From NCBI RefSeq assembly GCF_030056665.1, contig NZ_JASHIG010000069.1: a stretch of 15,222 nucleotides of DNA, one strand, 5' to 3'. Below are positions 1 to 6,735 of this stretch, piece after piece. The notes under the pieces were generated by a model. It searched no databases. It saw only the letters and a program-made list of their open reading frames with translations, and was not told where the DNA came from. Each line of letters begins with the position of its first letter. The first letter of the stretch is position 1. The stretch is from Flectobacillus roseus. Lineage in GTDB: Bacteria; Bacteroidota; Bacteroidia; Cytophagales; Spirosomataceae. Made by a program: the position numbers and the translations under genes.

Positions 1-687
1 GGAACGATTACCGTAACGGATAACTTACCAAGTGAGTTGAGTTATGTGACATTCAGTGGTTCAGGTTGGACTTGTAGTGCAGTGGGTCAAGCAGTGACTT
101 GTACAACAACAGCTTCGATTGCAGCTAATGGTAGTAGCACGATAGTATTAACAGTGAATCCAACGACGGCACCAGCATCGGGCTTACCAGTGAAGAACAC
201 GGCTTATGTAACAGGTGGTGGAGATCCAGTAACGACACCAAAACCATCGAACGAGGTACCTACAACTATCAATGCATTACCACAAGCTAACTTGACGATC
301 ACGAAGAGTGCACCAGTAGTAGCAACAGTAGGCACGAACTTTGCTTATAGTTTCAATATCGCTAATGGAGGAACAGGAGCAACAACAGGAACGATTACTG
401 TAACAGACAACTTACCGATAGGTTTACAATTTGTGAGTGGCCCAAGTACAGGAGGCTTTACCTGTAGTGCAGTAGGTCAAGTGGTGACTTGTAGCAACAA
501 TGGATCAACGCAGATACCAGCAGGACAAAGTGTAAGTTTGAGCATCAATGTGAAGGCCAACTTCAGTGGAGTGTTCAAGAATACAGCGGTTGTAAGTTCA
601 AATGGAGGCACACCAAAAACCTCTAATGAGACTACCACAACAGTGAACTGTCCAACAGATATTAATCCAGGGGTACTTGGATTCTAA
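1..687 (+). CDS. DUF11 repeat surface protein, 3' end only
   Basis: The reading frame is open from base 1 and ends at TAA 685-687, giving 228 visible residues; the start lies outside the window. The visible part is nearly two copies of a Thr/Ser/Val-rich beta-sandwich module. 'GTITVTDNLP' occurs at visible residues 1 and 130 (387-bp spacing) and 'TCSAVGQ' appears in both modules. 'NLTITKS' and 'SNEVPTT'/'SNETTTT' mark module edges. This is the DUF11 (conserved repeat) pattern known from large secreted adhesin-like proteins. Extracellular location and an adhesive or structural role are inferred. The protein ends 'NCPTDINPGVLGF' without a recognisable type IX sorting domain, so anchoring is unclear. 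A secreted protein gene follows 55 nt later on the same strand and may be co-transcribed. Confidence 0.85.
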   Translation, partial: GTITVTDNLPSELSYVTFSGSGWTCSAVGQAVTCTTTASIAANGSSTIVLTVNPTTAPASGLPVKNTAYVTGGGDPVTTPKPSNEVPTTINALPQANLTITKSAPVVATVGTNFAYSFNIANGGTGATTGTITVTDNLPIGLQFVSGPSTGGFTCSAVGQVVTCSNNGSTQIPAGQSVSLSINVKANFSGVFKNTAVVSSNGGTPKTSNETTTTVNCPTDINPGVLGF

Positions 688-694
688 GACTAGA

Positions 695-719
695 AGAGAG
701 GGAATTTTGCTCCCTCTCT
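695..719 (+). terminator. 9-bp hairpin between two surface-protein genes
   Basis: Positions 695-703 (AGAGAGGGA) pair perfectly with 711-719 (TCCCTCTCT) around a 7-nt loop, 8 nt after the DUF11 stop codon. No T-run follows, so it may be a weak terminator or an mRNA-stabilising or processing hairpin that separates expression of the two genes. Confidence 0.45.
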
Positions 720-742
720 ATCATACTACAGAAGACAGTGTT

Positions 743-1417
743 ATGAAAAAGTACTTTCCCAAAAGCTTCTTGCTGTTATTATCTTTATTAATGATATGTG
801 GTTATACCATGTTAGGTCAAACCTTGGGCTGCAATTTTAAACCAGGTACAATCCAATTAAACTTGAATGGTCAAAGTGTAGGAGCGAATATCGTAAGTTA
901 TGTTGTATTAGTGGATGGAGGCAATATTATCAGATATAAATCGGTCGTTAATTCAGGAACCATAGATGCTGTTGGCGTTGGCAGTTATAAAGCTGTTGCA
1001 ATAACGTGGGATAATACACAATCGAATTTACCCTCACTAGAAATAGGGAAAAATCTGGGAGATATAGATCACTGTTTGAAGAGTATGGCAGTTGATTTAT
1101 CGATATGCGATTGTAATACGACAACCAATAGCGTTACAGTGCCCAATTCAGTAGGTTTGTCTCCTCAGTATATACTAACAGATGGTCGAGGAGTAATCCA
1201 GCAAGTACAAAATGGCACAACCTTTTCAGGATTAAGTAATGGAGTGTATAACCATTATGTATTGTGTAATACAAACCTCTCTGCAGTAATTGGAACAAAA
1301 ATAACAACATTACCGAGTACAGATTTTTGTCGAATCATGCCCTTGTCATACGTGGTATGTGTTGCAGAATGCGCACCTGTGATATGTGTTCCAATGGTAA
1401 TAGCTAAAATAAGATAG
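743..1417 (+). CDS. Secreted protein with two Ig-like modules
   Basis: I chose ATG 743 (224 aa) over an upstream TTG at 677 because it begins a clear signal peptide: MKKYFPK, then a Leu-rich core up to about residue 28 ('GYTMLGQ'). The mature part has two similar beta-rich modules, roughly residues 30-110 and 125-195. Each has a line like 'SYVVLVDGGNIIRYK' or 'QYILTDGRGVIQQVQ' followed by 'VGVGSY' or 'SGLSNGVY'. Such modules occur in Bacteroidota cell-surface proteins next to DUF11 or SprB-like repeats. It has several cysteines (C-D-C, C-A-P-V-I-C) and ends 'VPMVIAKIR'. The exact function is unknown; a partner of the upstream surface protein is a reasonable inference. Confidence 0.7.
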   Translation: MKKYFPKSFLLLLSLLMICGYTMLGQTLGCNFKPGTIQLNLNGQSVGANIVSYVVLVDGGNIIRYKSVVNSGTIDAVGVGSYKAVAITWDNTQSNLPSLEIGKNLGDIDHCLKSMAVDLSICDCNTTTNSVTVPNSVGLSPQYILTDGRGVIQQVQNGTTFSGLSNGVYNHYVLCNTNLSAVIGTKITTLPSTDFCRIMPLSYVVCVAECAPVICVPMVIAKIR

Positions 1418-1527
1418 AGCAGAGTAAAATAAAGATATTTGAGCCTAAGGAGGACTTAAAAATACAAAAGATAGAAGTATAGATGAAATTCGTTGCGAGC
1501 GAAGTAGATTCTTAGGTGTTAGTTGTA

Positions 1528-1556
1528 AGAGGTTAGTGTATTTTACACTAACCTCT
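1528..1556. terminator. 13-bp perfect hairpin
   Basis: Positions 1528-1540 pair without mismatch with 1544-1556 (AGAGGTTAGTGTA / TACACTAACCTCT) around a TTT loop. It lies 110 nt after the secreted-protein gene and is followed by an AT-rich stretch (ATTATTTAT), not a pure T-run. It is most likely the transcription end of the surface-protein pair and could work in either direction. Confidence 0.6.
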
Positions 1557-1836
1557 ATTATTTATAGAGTAAAATATATCCAAAATAATTTTGTCACCAT
1601 TATTTGTATTACAAAACTGCAATTTGTGGATTTTTAGAAGCAGGTTGTTAAATTTATAAAATCAATTACAAGGGGTAGTAAATAGTTCTAATTACTTATA
1701 GTGATGATTTTTGCATCAGGCGGGTGTAAAAATCAAAGCAAATTGCAATACTTGTTGCTATTAATAAAGTGAGAGGTATTGTTCCTAAAAAGTAAAACGT
1801 TTATAATATGAACGTTAAAAATTTAATGAATAATAC

Positions 1837-1855
1837 CCACATTTTATAAATGTGG
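1837..1855. repeat. 8-bp perfect hairpin with AT-rich outer stem
   Basis: CCACATTT (1837-1844) pairs with AAATGTGG (1848-1855) around a 3-nt loop, and flanking AATAAT / ATTATT can extend the stem imperfectly. It sits 30 nt before a stronger terminator. It could be part of a small transcript or a secondary terminator; the function is unknown. Confidence 0.4.
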
Positions 1856-1883
1856 ATTATTATTAAACTAGGCGGGAAACTTT

Positions 1884-1914
1884 AAGAGGCTGTTCAAGAG
1901 AGCAGCCTCTTTTT
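1884..1914 (+). terminator. Intrinsic terminator, + strand
   Basis: AAGAGGCTG (1884-1892) pairs perfectly with CAGCCTCTT (1903-1911) around a 10-nt loop, and the stem runs into four to five Ts (1910-1914). This is the most canonical rho-independent terminator in the window. It lies about 470 nt from the nearest + strand gene end, so it may end a long 3' UTR or a small unannotated transcript from this interval. Confidence 0.7.
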
Positions 1915-2169
1915 AAACCTAAATTTGACATTGACACATTACATAATTGTTTAGATATCCCATGAAAATCAATTTTGAATACAACTTTATTGAGTGATTG
2001 ATAAGCTATGATAAACTCCACTAATCAATTATTACTTACTTAAAAAGTATACTATACCTTTCTAAGGTAGAATGATTTAAATGTTAATAGAAAATCAAAT
2101 AGCGGTACATTAAAACAAAACAGTCTTGATGCTTACTTTTTAATACATACATTTTGAAGTGATCAATAA

Positions 2170-2190
2170 AATTGATACTACTAATCAATT
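2170..2190. promoter_or_regulatory. 7-bp inverted repeat abutting the PAS gene start
   Basis: AATTGAT (2170-2176) and ATCAATT (2184-2190) form an inverted repeat ending directly before ATG 2191. Its right half belongs to a 13-bp sequence, ACTAATCAATTAT (2180-2192), that also occurs exactly at 2020-2032. It could be an operator or a 5' UTR hairpin that hides the start codon. No clear Bacteroidota -33/-7 promoter was identified. Confidence 0.3.
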
Positions 2191-4434
2191 ATGAAAAACC
2201 TTGTTCTTTATAAACAACTAGCTATTCTTAACTATGTATATGTAGGTTTTGATCGTAATTATAATATACTGCCAGTAGAAGATTATTCTTGCTTAAAATA
2301 TTGGTCAACTCAACGCCGATATAGCACTCTTGATGAAGTCATACAAGATTATCAAGACCTTTCTTTAAATCAAATCAAAAGTCAGCTTAAGAGCGATTCA
2401 TATATTCATTTTCCCGAACTGATCTATTTGCTGACAGGCAATACTCATGAGATTTTTATTCACAAAATAGAAGGCATTTTTCACTTATTTGTGAAAGAAA
2501 TAAAGGTTTCGTTGAACTTTCAAAATGTTGATAAGCAGTTGTTTAATGAGGAGCCCATAGCAATGCTTGCGTCAAAAGTTAGGGAGCGAATTCCAGTCAT
2601 CAATCAGCACTTTACTACACCTTTAGGGTATACCTATGATGAGATATCTGCCCTGAAGGAAAGTGAGGCTAATCTTATTGCTATCCTCGATAGTTCACCA
2701 GAAAGTATTTGGTCTATCAACAAAGACTTTGAGATAATCTATGCCAATCAAATAGTTCGACAAGATTTTCTAAATTCTTTTGGAGGGTTGCTGAATAAAG
2801 GAACGAAAGTATTAGATTTTCTTCCACAGCCTCTACATGACGTTTGGAAAGAAAGGTATGAGTATGTTTTACAAAATAAAATTTTACATTTTAGGGATAC
2901 AGTACCTACTGAATACAAAACTTTCTATTTGGATGTTTCTATGCACCCAATTTTGATTAGCGGGGAAGGAGTTGGCGTAGCAGTTTTTAGTAAAAATATT
3001 ACAGTAGAGAAATTTGTGCAGAACGAACTCTTTAAGTTTAATTATATCTTCGAAAATCTCTTAAATGAGATTTTCATCTTTGATGCTAATACGCTGAAAT
3101 TCATCGAGGCAAATAAAGCGGCTCAAACAAATATCGGCTATTCACTCAACGAATTAAGAGAACTAAGCCCTATTGAGCTTAAACCACTTTTCAATCAAGA
3201 ACAATTTCATAACTTAATTGAACCCTTAAAAAATGGAGAAAAAGATAAGCTGATTTTTGAGACGGTACATCAAAGAAAAAATACAACAAGGTACGATGTA
3301 GAAGTCCATCTTCAATATATTGAACTAGATGAGAATTCCCTATTTATTGCTATTATAGTTGATATAACCGAACGCAAAAAAGCTCTTCTAGAAAGTGAAT
3401 CTAGATTTGGAAGTGTTTTTCAAGAAAGTGCCTCTATCATGTATTTGGTTAACCCTGACAATGGGCAGTTGATTGATGCCAACGAGGCTTGTCTCCAATT
3501 TTATGGCTGGAGCAGAGAGGAGTTATTAAAACGAAATATTTTGGATATAAATATTTCAGAGAAAGACGTAGCACACAAATTTGAGATTATTAGTCGTATT
3601 GGTCGCCAAAAGTTTGAGGTAAAACACAGAAAAAAGAATGGTGAAATATTTGACATGGAGGTATATAGCTGTAAGCTGAGTGTAAACGACCAGAATTTAA
3701 TTTTTGAAATTGCCCATGATATCACAGAACGAAATCAATATTTCAGAGCAGTAGAGATTCAAAACAAATCTCTAAAAGAAATAGCATGGATTCAATCTCA
3801 TGTAGTTAGAGCGCCATTGTCTAGACTTATGGGGCTGATAATGTTGCTAAAAGAAGGAGTGGTTACTGTCGAGCAACAGGCTGAATGTCTGGAACATATT
3901 TTATCATCGGCCTTTGAAATAGATCAAATCATTCGAGATATTACGCAAAAAACCTATGGTATCAAAGATTTGGAAAAAATCATGTCCCCCAACTTTAACC
4001 ATATTTCAACCACCCTACATGTCTCGATTGTAGACGATGATGAAGCTATTCAGTTTGTTCATAAGTTATTATTACAAAAGGCAAGTATCAGTAACTTAAT
4101 CAATCAATTTCTGACTGGAAAGGGAATGATCGACTTTATTTCTGAAAATAACCAAAGAGATGATGTTCATCTCATATTTCTCGATTTGAATATGCCAGAG
4201 ATTGATGGCTGGAGTGTACTGGATTTTATATCAACCCATGCACTGCTATGTAAAGTATTTGTCATTATTGTATCCTCTTCCATCGAAGAGAAAGATAAAT
4301 TCAGAGCGACAAGCTATACTTCAGTCATTGATTTTATTCAAAAACCTTTGGCTATTGACGGCTTACTAAAACTAAAGTTAAATACAAAATTAAAGAATTA
4401 TTTGCCTAATAAAGTAATGGAGGAGCTGTGCTAG
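2191..4434 (+). CDS. PAS-PAS-PAS-DHp-receiver signalling protein
   Basis: This 747-aa cytoplasmic protein has no membrane segment. Residues 1-155 form an unassigned, possibly sensory, N-terminal region. Three PAS domains follow at about 158-275, 284-397 and 402-516; the second and third end in the PAC-type motifs 'DITERKKA' and 'DITERNQY'. Residues 525-590 are a DHp-like helical pair with 'WIQSHVVRAPLSR', putting the phospho-acceptor candidate at His537. No HATPase_c domain (N, G1, G2 boxes) follows. The chain instead enters a receiver domain (about 610-735) with acidic residues D615-D617, phospho-acceptor D665 in 'FLDLNMPEIDGW', and K718 in 'QKPL'. It cannot autophosphorylate by itself, so it must take phosphate from, or pass it to, a partner kinase. 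No output domain is visible. It stands alone on this strand. Confidence 0.85.
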   Translation: MKNLVLYKQLAILNYVYVGFDRNYNILPVEDYSCLKYWSTQRRYSTLDEVIQDYQDLSLNQIKSQLKSDSYIHFPELIYLLTGNTHEIFIHKIEGIFHLFVKEIKVSLNFQNVDKQLFNEEPIAMLASKVRERIPVINQHFTTPLGYTYDEISALKESEANLIAILDSSPESIWSINKDFEIIYANQIVRQDFLNSFGGLLNKGTKVLDFLPQPLHDVWKERYEYVLQNKILHFRDTVPTEYKTFYLDVSMHPILISGEGVGVAVFSKNITVEKFVQNELFKFNYIFENLLNEIFIFDANTLKFIEANKAAQTNIGYSLNELRELSPIELKPLFNQEQFHNLIEPLKNGEKDKLIFETVHQRKNTTRYDVEVHLQYIELDENSLFIAIIVDITERKKALLESESRFGSVFQESASIMYLVNPDNGQLIDANEACLQFYGWSREELLKRNILDINISEKDVAHKFEIISRIGRQKFEVKHRKKNGEIFDMEVYSCKLSVNDQNLIFEIAHDITERNQYFRAVEIQNKSLKEIAWIQSHVVRAPLSRLMGLIMLLKEGVVTVEQQAECLEHILSSAFEIDQIIRDITQKTYGIKDLEKIMSPNFNHISTTLHVSIVDDDEAIQFVHKLLLQKASISNLINQFLTGKGMIDFISENNQRDDVHLIFLDLNMPEIDGWSVLDFISTHALLCKVFVIIVSSSIEEKDKFRATSYTSVIDFIQKPLAIDGLLKLKLNTKLKNYLPNKVMEELC

Positions 4435-4711
4435 AAGTAAAGATATGGCAAAGATATGTTCTAAGGAATAAATATTAAAGGGGAGGTTTGCTAATAATAA
4501 ATCGATAGTATTGACAGAAAACAGTGTCATCATTGGAATTTTTGGATATCCCGATGCGCTAGGCATAAACAATGGTAGTAGAAACCACAGGATATCCATA
4601 GAACAGATTGCCAAAGATGGACAATAATGTAGCATGTAAAGAAAAAACTAATGGATATTGTGTGTTTGCATCCCAAAAAGAATTACACATAATGTTATGG
4701 AATAAACCCTT

Positions 4712-4785
4712 AATTGGTACATGAACTATGCATTATATGAATCTTATTTAGTCCTTATAAAATCGAAATAAAACTTGTACCAATT
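4712..4785. repeat. 10-bp inverted repeat AATTGGTACA / TGTACCAATT
   Basis: AATTGGTACA (4712-4721) and its exact complement TGTACCAATT (4776-4785) are separated by 54 nt. The right arm overlaps the loop of the AT-rich hairpin at 4766-4800, so the two structures would compete. It may be a recombination or protein-binding site near the left edge of the mobile-looking block. Confidence 0.35.
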
Positions 4786-4800
4786 ACCAAAGTTTTATTT
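4766..4800 (-). terminator. AT-rich hairpin, likely end of the leftward operon
   Basis: AAATAAAACTT (4766-4776) pairs perfectly over 11 bp with AAGTTTTATTT (4790-4800) around a 13-nt loop. It is placed to end leftward transcription about 150 nt after the last operon gene. The stem is AT-rich and only a short T-rich stretch follows (CGATTTTAT when read leftward), so strength is uncertain. It could also end + strand transcripts. Confidence 0.45.
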
Positions 4801-4834
4801 TACTTGCTTTGTTGATTTTGTGAACGAATCAAAA

Positions 4835-4950
4835 TGGTAGCAAAACACAAATTCCCTGGTTAAATATTGTCCGTAGGAAGTTGGTTTTTGCTACCAATTC
4901 GTTCCTGGCATTCACTGTTAATTCATGCCCGGGTTTCCTTTTTTGGTAGC
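4835..4950 (+). repeat. Left copy of three-box inverted element
   Basis: Positions 4835-4860 (TGGTAGCAAAACACAA... CCTGGT) are an exact reverse complement of 14062-14087. Inside lie box 2, GCTACC (4890-4895), and box 3, GGTAGC (4945-4950). The spacing from the 26-mer to box 2 is 29 nt and from box 2 to box 3 is 49 nt, identical to the right copy although the spacers have diverged. The first spacer still shares a scattered AANATTNTCNGTA core. This is how recombinase or transposase ends with internal binding sites look. The element lies between the last operon gene and the AT-rich hairpin. Confidence 0.8.
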
Positions 4951-4954
4951 AAGA

Positions 4955-5656
4955 TTAATTATCCCACCAGTGTTTAAATCTATCAATCAATGATACGTTT
5001 TTCTTTGTGCCTGAAATGGTTTGAGGAACTCCTGAAAGACTTTGCTTCTTAGGTTTTGGTTTAGACTTTTTGAAATCTAATCCCACGCGTAAGGCAATGG
5101 CTTTGAAATCTGCTGTATCTCCTTTGATTAGATTCTTATAGAATTTTCTTTTGTCCTTTAAGATTTGAATTTGCTCTTCCAAGGTTAACTCTTTTTGGTT
5201 TTTGGTTAATACCCCTGATAATCCTGTTTGGCTAACTTTGAGGAACTTTCTTAATTCTGCTGCTATCTTTTCTTTGAATTGAGCGTTTGAAATCACGGTT
5301 GCTTTTAACTCTTCTACTTCCTTTTCGAGATTGTCTCTTTCCAAGGTTTGTTTCTCGACCTTTTGTTGTGCTCTTTTGTCAACTGAGTTGGATATTTTTT
5401 TCTTACTTGGAGCTTTTGAAGTTGTCGATTTTGGCTTTTCCTGTTTTTGGAATATACCAACTGCTTCTGCGGTTTGTATTAGTGCGTCAAGGGTTTCTTC
5501 TGCTTCCGTTGAAATTGAGAACAAAGTGTCAAAATCCGAAAATCCCTCAGTATCCTCTTTTAACAATTGATAGTTCTCTTGTGAAACTTTGTCTAGTTGA
5601 GCTAACTGAGAAGCTGTGATACTTTTTACTAATTCGATGTTTTTTGAAGTATTCAT
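4955..5656 (-). CDS. Coiled-coil basic protein, unknown function
   Basis: This 233-aa protein starts at ATG 5656, 26 nt after the preceding gene's stop, and is the last gene of the leftward operon. Residues 1-70 are acidic and helical. Residues 71-90 form a Lys/Ser-rich linker, 92-125 a probable coiled coil (KVEKQTLERDNLEKEVEEL), 155-180 a second charged helix, and 195-220 a Lys/Pro/Ser-rich tail ending 'RFKHWWDN'. No catalytic motif, signal peptide or membrane span is visible. It lacks the YRLRLQLQ tag of the three genes before it. Scaffold, nucleic-acid-binding or internal virion protein are all possible; I do not recognise the family. Confidence 0.65.
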   Translation of the reverse strand: MNTSKNIELVKSITASQLAQLDKVSQENYQLLKEDTEGFSDFDTLFSISTEAEETLDALIQTAEAVGIFQKQEKPKSTTSKAPSKKKISNSVDKRAQQKVEKQTLERDNLEKEVEELKATVISNAQFKEKIAAELRKFLKVSQTGLSGVLTKNQKELTLEEQIQILKDKRKFYKNLIKGDTADFKAIALRVGLDFKKSKPKPKKQSLSGVPQTISGTKKNVSLIDRFKHWWDN

Positions 5657-5682
5657 GTTATGTATTTTGAGAGTGAATGTTA

Positions 5683-6735
5683 TTATCTAAGTTTTTGTAA
5701 TTCCATTTGCTGGAGTTGTAACCTTAATCGGTAGGTGTATTTCTTCGAGATAATCTTAGAGTCTTTTTCGTCTATTTTCTCCAGTTTATCCAATTCAGCT
5801 TTTTGAGAAAAAATAATGGTAGCATCTCCATAGTCTTTGAGATTGACATCAATTCTCACACTTTTTTGACTTTTCACCTTGAGGTAGATATATTTTACCT
5901 GTTGTGATTTAAGCAACTTTAAAATCGGTAGAATAGTCGCATTGATTAAAGTGACGCTATTGGTTTCAGAAGGTGAGACAAAATGCCCACTGGTCTGTAT
6001 TCCCTCTGCCCATTTTAGATTGGTGCTGGAGTTGACACGAACGCTAAACCTAGTTCCCGAAATAGTTACTCTTGGGTGTTCAACTTCTTGAGCTACATCG
6101 ATTCTGTTGAACTTTTCGACGATACTGAGCAACTCAGCCACATTAATTCCAAAAGTGTGTTTTTCAATGTCTGGTACACCTCTTAAGTAGTTGGGTGGCC
6201 ACTTTACATCTAGTTTGAGACCGTACTGTGTATAGTGACCTCTCTGTGAACCTTTAGCGTGTACCCAAATCATGGAATAGGGATTCGCACTAAATACACC
6301 ATCATCTGAAAAGCATATCCCGTAGTCATCCGATATTGAACTATTATTGAGAAACTTTGCCATGAATTTCATGAACTTTGGATTAGATGGACTAATCAAT
6401 TCATTTGGTTCTGGCTTCAGAGCTTCTTCACCTTCAATTCTATAAATCAAGTTTGAGAGTTGATACGGATTGAAGGTTACAGATGAGTTGTCACTTAGCG
6501 TAACTTTCAGTTTAAGAATACTATTTTCAAAAACAGCCTCAGCGGAGTTAACCTCAAAGTTTTTTCTGATATAGTCAGCTAGTTCTTGGACACTCAAGAA
6601 CGGAATCGCATTTCCATCGATTTTATCACCAGAGATTCCTGTACTTTTAAAGTATTTCCAAAGCGCTACCAAAAACCTTTCTCTCTGACTGTAGAGAGAA
6701 AGGGGGAGTTTACCAATTGTGCTATCTTTAACCAT
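5683..6735 (-). CDS. Unknown 350-aa protein with YRLRLQLQ C-terminal tag
   Basis: I start it at ATG 6735, which overlaps the helicase stop by 8 nt (ATGGTTAA); a TTG eight codons upstream is less likely. It is soluble, without a signal peptide. The N-terminal 50 residues are helical (LYSQRERFLVALWKYF), followed by mixed alpha/beta sequence. Residues around 225-310 alternate beta strands with an 'INATILPILKLLKSQQVKYI' helix-strand pattern. This faintly recalls a DNA sliding-clamp domain, but I would not assign it. Residues 333-342 read YTYRLRLQLQ, followed by QMELQKLR. The same tag ends the helicase and methyltransferase encoded just upstream, so it probably acts in the same complex or is delivered to the same place. 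Confidence 0.7.
   Translation of the reverse strand: MVKDSTIGKLPLSLYSQRERFLVALWKYFKSTGISGDKIDGNAIPFLSVQELADYIRKNFEVNSAEAVFENSILKLKVTLSDNSSVTFNPYQLSNLIYRIEGEEALKPEPNELISPSNPKFMKFMAKFLNNSSISDDYGICFSDDGVFSANPYSMIWVHAKGSQRGHYTQYGLKLDVKWPPNYLRGVPDIEKHTFGINVAELLSIVEKFNRIDVAQEVEHPRVTISGTRFSVRVNSSTNLKWAEGIQTSGHFVSPSETNSVTLINATILPILKLLKSQQVKYIYLKVKSQKSVRIDVNLKDYGDATIIFSQKAELDKLEKIDEKDSKIISKKYTYRLRLQLQQMELQKLR

Larger units (their letters stand above)
1418..2190. other. Gene-free stretch with hairpins
   Basis: This 773-nt interval shows no convincing coding frame on either strand. It holds three hairpins (listed separately) and, near its right end, a duplicated 13-bp sequence and a small inverted repeat just before the PAS gene. 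An isolated AAGGAGG at about 1448-1454 is not followed by an open frame. No tRNA or other known RNA was recognised. Confidence 0.6.
4435..4954. other. Boundary stretch between host-like and mobile-looking halves
   Basis: Two convergent gene blocks meet in these 520 nt. No convincing gene was found. An ATG-less frame on the + strand (4472-4627, 51 codons) reads '...NSVIIGIFGYPDALGINN...' and may be a gene remnant. An overlapping minus-strand frame at 4390-4635 looks spurious. GGATATCC occurs twice near 4543 and 4588. The right part holds an AT-rich hairpin and the left three-box inverted element, both listed separately. Confidence 0.5.

Noticed and set aside
677..742. Longer start (TTG 677) for the secreted protein
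   Set aside because: The extension crosses the 9-bp hairpin and would bury the clear signal peptide that begins at ATG 743.
4390..4635. 81-aa minus-strand frame rich in hydrophobic residues
   Set aside because: It overlaps the 3' end of the PAS gene, has low complexity typical of antisense AT-rich sequence, and has no operon context.
5287..5619. 110-aa plus-strand frame opposite the coiled-coil gene
   Set aside because: It is a shadow of the minus-strand gene, rich in Leu/Phe as expected from antisense of a Lys/Glu-rich coding region.
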